Numbered from the stretch's first letter, positions 1-10,030 are shown. The stretch is 64,000 bases of DNA from Pararge aegeria (GCF_905163445.1 NC_053183.1:19282001-19346000); one strand, 5' to 3'. Made by a program: numbers and translations. Notes: a model not told the origin generated them from the letters alone.

Positions 1-74
1 TCAATATATCTAAATAATAACAAAATTCTACATACTAATACAATAAAAAAACCGGAGCATCTTCAGGAGATGTT

Positions 75-735
75 GACTTTACACTGAATATTTGTTAATT
101 GTTTTGACTTAACAATTATTAATTGAAAAGTCAACATTTCCTGAGGATGTTCCGGTTTCGGAGCAAAACGTGCGTAGAGGGTACATTGCCGAAGAACTGT
201 GTGGTGTGGAGTATAAGGATTGAAGAAATTATAAAGTACACCACACTCATTTTCCTGCTTTTCGCAGAGTATAGCAAATTAAGCTTAATTTTCATAATAT
301 ATCATGTATTTTTTTATAATTTTTATTAGTGTTTTTACCTAAACTTGGAGGAATTCTACATTTTATAAATTTAAAATGCATAAAAATTTTCAGAATCGAC
401 AGGATTTGAACCTGCGACTCTCTGGCAATCGCTGGCAAAATTAAGCTACGGCTCTCCATCATCCATCGATGCTGAAATTAGTATATGCCTTTCACATCAG
501 TCTTATAGCGACTGTAGCGTCATCTAGTAGGAAACGTTGCAGTTTTGATCTTGTTTTTCAAAGGTACATAATAAAATGAGACATGAGTGTGTCTTAGCTT
601 AATTGGAGAAAACGCTCAGGCCGCGATTGCCGGAGAGTCGCAGGTTTAAATCCTGTCGGTTCCGAAAATTTTTATATGCATTTATAAAATTTATCATGTA
701 ATTCCGAGAAGTAACGCATGCTTCTATCCAATATA
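75..735 (+). repeat. Dispersed repeat D, copy 1, split by an insertion
   Basis: Bases 75-308 and 692-735 match the repeat also seen at 8675-8855 and 14340-14600. Shared landmarks are an 'aacaattatt' head, 'cctgaggatg' followed by 'tccgg', 'gcaaattaagcttaat', and an end near 'gtaacgc'. The unit is about 230 bp, has no coding capacity, and I cannot place it in a named family. It is interrupted at 308/692 by a separate element. Confidence 0.6.
309..691. mobile_element. Inverted pair of tRNA-like SINE heads inserted in repeat D
   Basis: Arms of roughly 90 bp (about 359-452 and 594-691) are inverted copies of each other. The right arm reads as a tRNA-like head with an A-box-like 'tagcttaattgg' and a B-box-like 'ggtttaaatcc'. 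The left arm carries the same on the minus strand ('ggatttgaacc'). The block is flanked by a 9-bp direct repeat 'tatcatgta' (300-308 and 692-700), consistent with a target-site duplication. Bases 309-358 have no partner on the right. It is not a functional tRNA gene: no acceptor stem pairs. Confidence 0.55.
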
Positions 736-1351
736 GATCAGTTAGCAAATACCCCACCCCTACCCAATCTGTGAGTTCAAATCAAGCTAGCTCGTCATAA
801 AGTACAAACACTCCGATCTCAATCGATGCTAGACAATATTTTTCTTTTCCTTGTATTTCTTTTGCGGGACGTGTTGAAAGCAGTGTGACTCTCATAATTC
901 ATATTTTATCGCATCTCGTAAACCTAGAGGATAATAAAACAATAGGGGAAGATTGCTCGTAAGATAATTTCGGGAAAATAGTGCTTTCGTGTGACATAAA
1001 AATTGCTGATCGAAATAACGTGCAGTATTTATGTTTTAAGCTTGAGAAATAATTTGGTGAAGTTATTACGTTATGGTTTATATTGCTACGCTACGCTATA
1101 TTATATTGTTTTACTTTTTATTCGATTTACACATTTAGTTTCTAGTTATTTGCACTACCCGGAGATACATACAACAAATCTAAAATAATCTAATTTATCA
1201 AAACCTCTCAACATTGTTTATACCCATTGTTTGTACCCTGTAAACCATACAAATTCGGGTGTGATATGTGAAAAATGCATAACACCTGAAAACAACTTTG
1301 TAAAACAGTGTGCAAAGAAGAACAAAATATTAATACGAGCATTTGTTTCAG
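736..1351 (+). other. Intron of neuroligin, no feature recognised
   Basis: AT-rich sequence upstream of the first exon in the window. I see no repeat or conserved coding in it. It ends in the acceptor 'tttgtttcag' at 1351. Confidence 0.5.
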
Positions 1352-1442
1352 AACGTATGTCAGGAATTCCTATGCTTACCACCTGAGTGAAATATTTTAC
1401 ACCATTGTCAACGAGTACACCGACTGGGAAAGAACGGTAGAG
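1352..1442 (+). CDS. nlg: Neuroligin, internal exon (first one in window)
   Basis: The exon starts with one base completing a codon, then 30 codons reading TYVRNSYAYHLSEIFYTIVN and on to EYTDWERTVE. This is the typical insect neuroligin segment before the 'N-P-I-N-x-R-D-A' block. It is bounded by 'tttcag' (ends 1351) and the donor 'gtttgt' (from 1443). It belongs to the alpha/beta-hydrolase (cholinesterase-like) extracellular domain of a postsynaptic adhesion protein that binds neurexin. Earlier exons, including the site where neuroligins lack the catalytic serine, lie outside the window. Which neuroligin paralogue this is cannot be told from here. Confidence 0.9.
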
Positions 1443-2430
1443 GTTTGTTTAATTATACGTAACTTTAAATAAATAGTATCTTTCGTATTGTGACGTATAC
1501 CCATTTTGCATATACACTGCAGCCAACTATACTGGTGGTACCAATATTAATGGACGAACGAGGTTCCGACGATTGCCAAATGGCGGGATAACCATTTAAT
1601 AAAAAAGCTTGTTTGAAATAAATAGTTTAGGCAGCAGTGACATCGAATTAATCAGCACTTGGTTAATCAAACTGAGGTCTTCCTACGAGGTTATTTTAAT
1701 ATCGTTCATTTTTTGTTTTTGTATTATTATCCTTATTTTTTTGACGTCAAGGTATATGAAATCACACTGCTTTAAATTTTAGTTTGTCTGGCTACGTCAT
1801 TATGGGTTCTCCATAAAAGTAGCTACAGACAAATGCCCCGAGTTTATGATCGCCTTGTCATTCCTTATTCTGGGCGTGACTGGATGATAAGTGCCGAAGT
1901 CAGTTTGAGGTAGCACGCCGTCAAAACATGTTTTTAGACTGATGGCGATAAGGGGGTGATAGCAGAAAGGTATTCAATAATTGAAAATCAACTAAAACTA
2001 TAATTATATTTATTAGTCTGTTTTCAAGATAGAAAGCTTCAGAAATCAACGACTACATACATTTGCGTTTATCGTTTAGTAATCTTTCTGTTCCATTGAA
2101 AGCTTTAACTATCCTTCCAAGAACATATTTTCCCCTTTTTAGCGGTAAACGTTGCTACAGATACTTTTCTAAAAACTTATCCATTTCATCGAGCGTTAAA
2201 GGTAACTTTTTGAGAGAAGAGAACTTGTTTATTATTATTGTTCGAGTTTCCTTTGAATTGGTGTAGCGAAAAAAAGTTTTATGTACGGACCGATAGGGGT
2301 GATGTTCACTTTTCGATTTGACCTATTTTAACAATTGTACAAATAAGTCAATATTTTTTGATTGTTTTGGAATCCGTCTTATAAACATTTTACAATAAAT
2401 AATTATGAAGCTTTAAAAATCTTGGATTAT
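1443..2430 (+). other. Intron 1 (of window), unclassified sequence
   Basis: The first part of a 5.5-kb intron. Nothing coding is recognised; the short open frames are AT-rich and unlike any family I know. Confidence 0.4.
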
Positions 2431-3295
2431 CATCGTCATCATCATTTCAACCGATTGAAGTCCACTGCTGGATATATTTCTTTATAATAATAATAATAAT
2501 AATTGTCTTTATTGTGTCTCATTTACAACGGATTCTTGTAATCTAAGGAACGGTAACAACTGTGTTAGTTAAAAACTGTGTTACAGCTATTAACGCCCAC
2601 CTCCGGATTTGCTTAAATACAAAAAGACTAAAACAAAGAAAAATTCAAATATTACAACTAAAACAATACAATTTACAATTTTATAATGTACGTGTTCGTG
2701 TATGCGTACGTGTGCGACAGTTTGTTTGGGTTTGTGTATGAGTATCACTCAACATACACGCACGAACACTCATGTTCGTGCGTGTATGTTGACTGATACT
2801 TGTGAGTGTTGCGTGTTTTTGTGTATATTTTGCAAGCAAGATCTGCAAAGTTAGTGCCTTTAATTTGAAGTGACTATATTTTCCGTATCAGTATTGGACT
2901 TTTGTAGGGAGTTCCAAAATCCGCGGCCCTGGGCCGCTTGATTCCAGCGGCTCCCAGCGACTCCTTTGATGTCTGTCCACCTCGGCCGCCGGGCCGACCA
3001 ACGCTGCGTTTACCCGTGCGGGTTCGCCATTCCAGCACCTTGGAACTCCAACGTCCATCGGTTCTTCAAGCTATGTGCCACGCCCATTTCCACTTCAGCT
3101 TTGCGACTCGCTGAGCTATGTCAGTAACTCTGGCTCTTCTACGGATCTCCTCATTTCTGATTTAATCACTTAGAGATATTCCCAACATTGCTCTCTCCAT
3201 AGTTCGCCGAGTGATTCTGAGCCTTCTTATATAAGCCCATAGTAAGCGACCTCGTTTCGGATCCGTAAGTCATCCGTGAGTGATGATGTTGAATC
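2431..3295 (-). mobile_element. RTE-clade LINE 3' end, minus strand, interrupted
   Basis: Read on the minus strand, 2891-3295 matches the C-terminal RTE region seen at 26893-27231 (VAKLKWQWAGH, GRPxxRWTDDIK-type blocks, here with stops and frameshifts). The 3' terminal piece 'gtccactgctgga' sits at about 2458-2475. The two parts are separated by an insertion at about 2478-2890. It is a dead, 5'-truncated copy. Confidence 0.75.
2478..2890 (-). mobile_element. Insertion inside the RTE copy, with (TAA)n end and hairpin
   Basis: Splits the RTE 3' end. It begins with a (taa)n run and 'ttgtctttattgtg', which looks like the A-rich 3' end of another retroelement on the minus strand. It contains a 27-bp inverted repeat (2741-2767 / 2774-2800, one mismatch, 6-base loop). 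The family is not identified. Confidence 0.5.
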
Positions 3296-3420
3296 TTGGA
3301 TAGAAGGTACCTATATATTAGATTTTAATATTTATTTGATAAAATAGTAAAATATAAAAATCATCTTAGAAATATCAGTGAAACGTGCTTACAATACATA
3401 TAATCCAAACCGTTTTAAAT

Positions 3421-3560
3421 TTCAAATTCAAATTCAAATTCAAATCTTTATTTGCGTGATTGCAGGTTAACAAATTTGATCTTATACTAAAACATAACAA
3501 GTTACGTGCTACAATCTGCCATTCTATGGCATGCAAATTATAATAACACCTTAATTATAA
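3421..3560 (-). repeat. LINE 3' end with (aaattc)n tail, minus strand
   Basis: A 'caaattcaaatt' tandem tail followed by 'ctttatttgcgtg'. This is the reverse of the 'aataaa...gaatttgaattt' ends of CR1-like LINEs elsewhere in the window. No coding part is recognised. Confidence 0.5.
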
Positions 3561-3631
3561 AATTATTTTTCCAATTTATACAAAATGTCAGAATATTAAG
3601 GTGTCAAAAATTATGAAATTAAATTACAATG

Positions 3632-4172
3632 TCAACTTAAAATTAAATAATGTAAAGTAAACCAAAATATAAACCTAGAAATACAAATTAAATTGTAAAT
3701 TTGGAGTAAAAAATAAATATTAAAGAAGAAAATGTACGTTAACACTTTCGACTGACTGAAATTTATTGTATAATCGATTTCCCGATTGGTTTTCCATCTT
3801 CCAGCGTTATTAGCTATGTCGATACCTCTACGAGGCAGTACATTTATCACGGTGGGTAATTTTTTCAACAGACACGCTACAGAATCGCTCCAATTTGTTA
3901 TCACTTCTAAGTTTATATTGGAGTAGATCTTTATCAAAGCGTCAGGTGTTGAACCGCCGTTATTTATTATGGCTATCAACATTTATCTGCATTGCTATTA
4001 GACGTGGAGTTACTCGAGAACGGTTTTGCTTAGATGGGTTTAATAGATACGGTGCGGCGTTGAAAGAGTAATTGGAAACGCGAAATTGGTTTTTTCTGAT
4101 AATAAGGGTAGTATACCCTATACCCGATAGGCTAGACTTAGCGATAAGGCCGACATTTGTATCCTCCCACAT
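3632..4172 (-). other. Two overlapping unrecognised minus-strand open frames
   Basis: Minus-strand frames of 116 and 70 codons overlap at 3960-3982 (fragments such as NNGGSTPDALIKIYSN and NVGLIAKSSLSGIGYTTLI). They have better amino-acid balance than the AT-rich shadows around them. They lie next to a LINE-like 3' end inside a neuroligin intron, so a decayed transposon gene joined by a frameshift is possible. I do not recognise the family, and a function cannot be given. Confidence 0.2.
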
Positions 4173-4751
4173 TCTTGAAGGTTTTGTTATTTTTTTTGTT
4201 TTCCTGAATTATGTGGTGTACCAATAAATAAATAAAAACACCAGTCTTAGTTCATCCGATATAAATACAAAATTAGTTAAAAATTGATGCATGTTGACTA
4301 TAAGGTATTACAGATTCATGATGCATAACCACTCATGTTCCAAAACTTTTTCCTGGAATCAATATTCTGTTTACCGTTTCAATATTCTTTTAATGATTCA
4401 GTCTAAGATCATAGCAGTCTAACCTGTAATTGTGGATCTGGCAGTTAAGTAAATCAATTTATATGCCAAGGAGACTCTATCTAAAATAATAAGTGACTTA
4501 CGTGCTTATCTACTTACGTGCTCTCCAAGGCACGGAGGTGAAAACCACCAAATTTACTCCGCCAGTCGGACACAGATTAAAATAAATAATCCACACCTAA
4601 AAATTATCAGCCCGACCCAGAAATCGTAATCAGGTCTTTTATAACATTTTGGAATTTATAACTTCTGAATTTTACCTGACGTCGTCTGATCTGTAGTTAC
4701 TTTGGCTGCGAATAGTTACCATAATACTGACAAAAATATACCGCAAAGCGA
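4173..4751 (+). other. Intron sequence with small repeat fragment
   Basis: Mostly unclassified. At about 4505-4560 the motif 'gtgctctccaaggcacgg' followed by 'gtgaaaaccacc' resembles a lepidopteran dispersed repeat also echoed at about 12285-12300. No gene is seen. Confidence 0.3.
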
Positions 4752-4955
4752 TTTAAATTCAAATTCAAAATTTCTTTTCACTTATGAAGCGTTCATACAT
4801 ATATGTACATAATTGTAAAGAGTGGTGAGTGGTGAAGCTACAAGAGTTCCAAACATGCCGGTAATTTTTTGTTATCGCCATCTCACAGTAAAATAATATA
4901 AAGCTTTGAATTCACACCCAAGCTTTTTTTATCGTTAACCAATCTTTAACATTAT
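4752..4955 (-). mobile_element. CR1-like LINE (second family) 3' UTR, minus strand
   Basis: The minus strand matches the 3' UTR found after the coding remnant at 45260-45490: 'gagatggtgataac' and a gene-end 'cttcataagt' block. The 3' tail is an (aattc) repeat at 4755-4770. It is a noncoding, 5'-truncated copy. Confidence 0.6.
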
Positions 4956-5116
4956 AAAAAAATCGTGCTCAGGGGCGAGTATAAACCGATAAGGGTTATG
5001 GATTTGATAAAACCGCCATACGACGAACAAAATAGCCCGCTATTAAATACCACGTAATAACTTACCACCAAGAGATAACTTGTAGATAAATAAATTAGAA
5101 AATTTAGATCTAATCT

Positions 5117-5322
5117 TTCTTAAACATAGTTCAACGGATACATACCACGATAATATTTTGGATTTGTCGATATATCGACCCAGCTGCATGGACCGTGGTC
5201 ACGACGGGACTGCGTAGGTACGAGATGTCAAGTTGGTAGTCACGGGCAGAATCTGACTATCCGCTTTCGTGACAAATCCAAAATATTATCGTGGTATTTA
5301 CCCGTTGAACTATATCTAAGAA
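5117..5322. mobile_element. 52-bp inverted-repeat (foldback) element
   Basis: Left arm 5117-5168 and right arm 5271-5322 are inverted copies with about five mismatches, around a 102-base centre containing 'cgatatatcg'. This is the structure of a MITE or solo foldback element. No transposase is present and the family is not identified. Confidence 0.6.
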
Positions 5323-5440
5323 ATGTTGATTAACCACGAAAATCTTAGTTCAAAATCAGATCTAATCCTTTGAGATCACATAGCGAATCGCAAACTATGA
5401 ATTTATTATATTCTAATAATGTTTTATTTTAGTGCGCAAT

Positions 5441-5562
5441 CTATCTATACTTATAATAAAACTGTAATTGAAAGATTTCTGTAAATTTAATATATTTTGA
5501 AAATTTTGACCGGGGGATGCTTTATAATCGATACCGACTCCAAACCAGATTTTTATTTAATT

Positions 5563-5596
<34 letters not shown>

Positions 5597-6108
5597 CAGG
5601 CATCACGTGAAAACTACTGAACGGATTCAAATAAAACTTGGTATAGTAGTAGTTGATATTCCGGGTCAATATATAGGCTATTTTTTATCCCGATACACAA
5701 TAAGTTTCCTCCGGGAAATGAGATGAAAACTTTTATCAATTTTACTTAATATCTCTGTTAAATTTGCACCGATTTTAATCATTCTTTTTTTATTTGAAAG
5801 TGTATACTATCAAGCATGTATGGTCTTATTTTAATAAAGATCTGATAAATATTGTCGGAGATAAAGAACATAACTCTTCATAAACAACTGTCAGTCGCAA
5901 CGCGTATGGGACAGTGATCGAATGCATGCGTACCATCCTACTAATATTATAAATGCGAAAGATTGTGAGGATGGATGTATGTATCAACGAAAATACCACG
6001 TAAATAATAGTAGGTATATAGCTACCCATGATGATTATGATGTTAGCATTAGATATATTCTAGTTCTCGATTGACTCATACGCTGACAAAGTCGCGGGAG
6101 TCCGCTAG
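5441..6108 (+). mobile_element. Helitron-like copies, nested, with (TGTC)n
   Basis: An outer degenerate copy starts near 'ctatacttataataaaac' (5447) and contains a tetranucleotide run of TGTC units at about 5567-5597. An inner short copy, 5936-6108, begins A|TC with 'ctactaatattataaatg' and ends 'cgcgggagtccgCTAG|T', the terminal signature of lepidopteran Helitrons. No Rep/helicase coding is present, so it is non-autonomous. Confidence 0.6.
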
Positions 6109-6469
6109 TTACACATAAAATTCAAAATAATGATTGAGATGTTACAATTTGAGTGCTTCATCAAAGCAGCATTGAAATTAAACCAATAATGAACCGTGGT
6201 CCGTCCTTAAGCCGTAGTGAATAAAGACCATCCATTTGCTAGACTGGCGAGGGATTTTTAAGGTTTCAATCATATTATACCATAATGACATCGCATTATA
6301 TTCTCAATGGCAATAAATTTTCCTTTATCATTCAATAATACTACAAATGAATTAAATGAAGCGTCTGATTTGATGTTATATTTTGGAACTCACTATTAAA
6401 ATACATTATATATCCAGCGGATATCTATCGGTTAATATGATGATGGTGATAGTTTGTTTTATTGAAATT

Positions 6470-6534
6470 TATTTATAATAAATATATTACGACCGTACCC
6501 AAATCGCCATCTAGCCCAAAAGTAAGCGTAGCTT
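6470..6534 (-). mobile_element. SINE-A 3' fragment, minus strand
   Basis: Contains the SINE-A 3' block ('cgccatctagccc', 'agtaagcgtagct') on the minus strand. It is cut at 6534, where a LINE 3' UTR piece starts. Bases 6475-6534 recur at 6725-6784 with two differences. Confidence 0.75.
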
Positions 6535-6724
6535 ACCCGGCTAAATTTGTTGTGGGCTCTTCTTAGACCAGGGCGCGTTTGGAATCCTCGTAGCTTAAGG
6601 TTTAAGCTGGCAAAAGAAGTAATCACCATCCCTTTACAATTATGTAAAAATATATGTATGAACGCTTCATAAGTGCAACATTTTCGATACAAAAAAGGTC
6701 TGTTATTCAAAATATTCTTAAATA
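6535..6724 (+). mobile_element. CR1-like LINE (second family) 3' UTR fragment
   Basis: 'acccggctaa', 'gaccagggcgcgtttgga' and 'atgaacgcttcataagt' match the 3' UTR at 45300-45460 in the same orientation. It is flanked by the 60-bp SINE-derived direct repeat. Confidence 0.6.
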
Positions 6725-6951
6725 ATAATAAATATATTACGACAGTACACAAATCGCCATCTAGCCCAAAAGTAAGCGTAGCTTGTGTCATGTGTACTAA
6801 GATGACTGATGAATATTTTTATGAATAAATACTTAAAATATGTTTGTAAAACATTCTTGTTCATCACACAAATACTTTCCAGTTGTGGGAATCGAACCCA
6901 CAGCTTTGGACTCAGAAAGCATGGTCGCTGCCCACTGCGCCAACGGCCGTC
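6725..6951 (-). mobile_element. SINE-A (tRNA-derived), minus strand, abuts exon
   Basis: A nearly full SINE on the minus strand: 3' block 'ctagccc', body 'actaagatgactgatgaat', B-box complement 'ggaatcgaaccc' and A-box complement 'cccactgcgcca'. The tRNA-derived 5' end finishes 12 bases before the neuroligin exon at 6964. A good cryptic acceptor 'actttccag' lies inside it at 6882. Confidence 0.85.
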
Positions 6952-6963
6952 TTTATATTACAG

Positions 6964-7158
6964 AATCCAATAAATACAAGGGACGCGACTGTCTCCGCTC
7001 TATCCGACGCTCAATACGTAGCCCCTCTGATGCAAAGCGGGGATTTGCTGAGTGGAGGGCCGAGGCCTGCGACAAATGATGAGGAGGGGCCCGGCAGACC
7101 TACTCAAACATACTTTTACGTGTTTGACTATCAGACCAGAGATGGGTTTTATCCGCAG
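6964..7158 (+). CDS. nlg: Neuroligin, internal exon
   Basis: 65 codons in phase 0 reading NPINTRDATVSALSDAQYVA, then PLMQSGDLLSGGP, a variable loop rich in P/E/G, then QTYFYVFDYQTRDGFYPQ. This is the conserved insect neuroligin core ('RDATxxALSDAQ...YxYVFDYQT..GxYPQ'). Acceptor 'atattacag' (ends 6963); donor 'gtaata' (from 7159). It continues the extracellular cholinesterase-like domain. The reading frame stays open upstream through the adjoining minus-strand SINE, so alternative use of an upstream acceptor would still give protein. Confidence 0.92.
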
Positions 7159-7892
7159 GTAATAGAATTCAATAATCTTTTACATTGCTTCAATAAAAAA
7201 ATGTCTCGTTTGTCAATAGGTTATGGTTTAAGATAAAGACACACGATAGTGTGTCAGCCAAGTTAGAAGCAGCCTAGAATAAGGAACTGGCGAAGCAGCC
7301 AAGTTAAATATTGAGCTTCAATTCATACTAAATAATCTGCTTTTAATAAATAATTCTTCTGTTCAAATTTAACAAGTTATTTTTTTTTGAATAGTAAACG
7401 TTGTAGCATGTAATTTAAATTTAAAGTTTTAGAAGGTGTTGTATTCTTATAAGTACATTTAAGGATTATCTACAGAACTTGGCACCCAATGAGATATCAA
7501 TCCTTTTGTCGGTGAAGCCGAGAACCACTCCTATACTTCATTTGGAACTTGGCTATAAATTTTTACATAAATTATATAATAATTTTTTTTCTCAAAATAA
7601 TTACAAAAAATTTATAACATTTTGTTTATATTACAATCAAAATATAGGTTTTAATTTTGAAACTTTAATAAAAGTTAATTTTCCTAATAATGAGACGTGA
7701 AACCCTGAAAATGGGAACTTATTTTCAAGTTATAGGATAATTATGATTTCAAACCGGCGTTAAGAGTTGCGCGGTGCCGCTCTGAGGTGCGGTTAAATCC
7801 TGTAATTGACTGTTAACTTTTAATAGCTCGTCTCATATAATCCCATAATGTTATGAATTCTTCGTTATATTACAAACTATTACGTTTTAGCT
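7159..7892 (+). other. Intron 2 of window, unclassified part
   Basis: AT-rich. A stretch at about 7440-7700 has a weak open frame of 73 codons that I do not recognise. No gene is assigned. Confidence 0.35.
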
Positions 7893-8050
7893 CTCGTTAT
7901 TGCCCGCGTTTATTACGGTTTTTCTACAAATCCCGTGGGAAGAATTTGTTTCTGGCAAAAATGTAACCTATGTTTCTCTTACGCCAAAAATCAAGTTAAG
8001 TTAAGTAAGGACGAACAAACAAAAAAACGCACTTTCGCATTTACAATAAT
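7893..8050 (-). mobile_element. Helitron-like fragment, minus strand
   Basis: The body 'caaatcccgtgggaa', 'cctatgtttctctta' and 'cgcactttcgcattta' matches the minus-strand copy at 16547-16748. The terminal CTAG is not preserved. Confidence 0.5.
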
Positions 8051-8674
8051 AACATGAGTATCATAATATTAGAGGGTATAAATGTTCCGGACAATCACAT
8101 AAAAAATACGTAAAAATAGCGTGCAACATTTTTGCTGGATTAAAAGTTTTTGATTTAAAACTTCATTAAAATTGTGGCAACTTTGAATGGCGTGACGCCA
8201 TGTGAGTTGAAAATCTAATTAGTCGCAAAACGGATACGCGCTGCTAAAAGTAATATACTTTTACATAAACCATACACACGTTCGTTATAACAATCTCAGT
8301 TTGGACGTGGAGTTACACCTTTTGGTTTAATTTAATTAAAATATGTCAAGTAAAGAATTTCGCTGAGGTTTATGATTTTTTATTATTTCTATTGTAAATC
8401 AGCCCTTAACTGAAATGAAAATGGCAAAGATCTTCTCAATGTCCGGAGATTGATAAGAGATAGTGAGATACCTCCAACAAGATGGTTTAATGGGTCGAAT
8501 CACAAATTTGCATTTTGGGCCTGACAAAGAGGACAACAGAGTTAAAGTGCAAATCCTGAATTTAATAGTTTTTCTCAGATAGTTTTAAATGATGGTGCAG
8601 TCATGGTAACAGGTTAATCTGTTAGAGTTACACTTTAAATGTTAAATTACGAAAATTAAGCGTAATTTAAGTTC

Positions 8675-8855
8675 TCAACAATTATTCATTGAAAAGTCAT
8701 CATCTGCTGAGGATGCTCCGAGCGGGTACATTTCCGAAGATCTGTTTTGTGTGGAATCTAAGGATTGAAAGAATTATAAATTACACCATACTGATTCTGT
8801 ATAGCAAATTAAGCTTAGTTTTCATAATTTATCATGGATTTCCGCAAAGTACCTG
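8675..8855 (+). repeat. Dispersed repeat D, copy 2
   Basis: Shares 'caattattcattgaaaagtc', 'gctgaggatgctccg' and 'gcaaattaagctta' with copies 1 and 3, with a small internal deletion. Its 3' end is cut by a SINE-A fragment. Confidence 0.65.
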
Positions 8856-8944
8856 CACACAAACATTTTCCAGTCGTGGGAATCGAACCCACGGCCTTGC
8901 ACTCAGAAAGCAGGGTCGCTGCAAACTGCGCCAATCGGCCGTCA
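8856..8944 (-). mobile_element. SINE-A head fragment, minus strand
   Basis: Only the tRNA-related head remains (B-box complement 'ggaatcgaaccc', 'ctgcgccaatcggccgtcaa'), followed by a short (gattt)n run. It ends 64 bases before the exon at 9009. Confidence 0.75.
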
Positions 8945-9008
8945 AATTTGATTTGATTTGATTGATTGTATAGATGAAGATTGTAATTCGTTCTTTCTGT
9001 TTCTCAAG

Positions 9009-9160
9009 AGAATGGGAGCAGTTCACGGTGAAGAACTGCCATACATATTCGGCGCACCGATAGTGGAAGGTTTCGGTCATTTTCCCGAAAACTACACAAA
9101 GTTCGAGACGGCGTTATCTGAGTCCATAATGCTCTTGGTGGCTAACTTTGCGAAGACCGG
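9009..9160 (+). CDS. nlg: Neuroligin, internal exon
   Basis: 50 codons plus two bases, reading RMGAVHGEELPYIFGAPIVE, then GFGHFPENYTKFETALSESI and MLLVANFAKTG. This is the neuroligin/cholinesterase segment 'xVHGEELPYxFGAP...FxxNYT...LSExxMxxWxNFxxTG'. The His codon at 9024-9026 matches the position of the esterase catalytic His, which neuroligins often keep while being inactive. Acceptor 'tttctcaag' (ends 9008) is chosen over the AG two bases later because it preserves phase 0. Donor 'gtgagt' (from 9161). Confidence 0.93.
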
Positions 9161-9291
9161 GTGAGTAAACAATCTTTACCAGGACATTTCTATTTATTGA
9201 ACCAACTTTGTCCCCAATATTTGACACCAATTTATGTCTCGGGTTCAGTATCTGTGCTTAGAGCGAAATATCGTTGGTGACATTTGACGTG

Positions 9292-9369
9292 TTTGTGCTA
9301 TTTTCATTTTGTAAAAGAATATTTTCTCGGTGCAGAAATTATTCTTTTACAAAGTGAAAATAGCACAAA
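9292..9369. repeat. 29-bp inverted repeat in intron 3
   Basis: Arms 9292-9320 and 9341-9369 are complementary with one mismatch, around a 20-base loop. They could form a stem about 130 bases after the exon donor. No flanking transposon is recognised. Confidence 0.7.
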
Positions 9370-9681
9370 TATACATATATACACATATGTACAGGATTTT
9401 TTGGTCTTGATGATTATTATAGATGATTAATTTGGTATAATTGTTAGCACAAAAATTAAAATAAATAAAATATCAATTGTCCATGTCCTGTAGAAAATTA
9501 TACAAAAAAAAAATAACTAGAAATCAATAGCTACAAATATTATAATATTTGTATCTGTATTTTGAAGTTATTATACAAACACGAGGATGATCGCTCGTTT
9601 ATAAACCGATTTGTACAAAATAATTATCGAGAATTATTTGATGAAAAAGTTTAAAACAAAAGTTTGTTTTAAAAAATCAAA

Positions 9682-10030
9682 TTAAAAAATGTTTTATTCA
9701 TGTAGACTTTATCACACGTAGACATTATCCATTCTTTTTAAAAAATGTTTTATTCATGTAGACTTTATCACATGTAGACATTATCCATAAATATAATATG
9801 TTACCATTATTATGTTTTGCATTTGTTATGTTGATTGTGATAGCTCCATTATTTTACTTCAAACTAAAGCTAGGAGGATTCCAAACAAGCCCTGGTCTAA
9901 AAAGAGGCCGCAACAAACTTAGCCGGGGTTTTTTTGCTATCACCATCTCACAGTCGAATTAATATTTAGCTATGAAGTTAGAGAAAATCATAACCAAGCT
10001 TTTTTATCATTCTTGTAATATAATCGTTTT
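9682..10030 (-). mobile_element. CR1-like LINE (second family) 3' end, minus, with tail duplication
   Basis: Minus-strand 3' UTR with 'agccctggtct', 'acaaacttagccgg' and 'ctatcaccatctcacagt'. Its 3' terminal 56 bp occur twice in tandem (9682-9737 and 9738-9793, one difference). Noncoding. Confidence 0.6.

Noticed and set aside
594..665. Possible tRNA gene
   Set aside because: A- and B-box-like motifs are present but no acceptor-stem pairing, and the same sequence is part of an inverted SINE-like insertion.
5567..5597. Regular short repeats suggesting an array
   Set aside because: A TGTC tetranucleotide microsatellite without spacers; not CRISPR-like, and the DNA is eukaryotic.
6840..7079. 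Recurrent small proteins with VGIEPT and AxCANR motifs here and at 10695, 39777, 30825 and 53144
   Set aside because: All are antisense translations of the SINE-A tRNA-like head (B box and A box), not genes.
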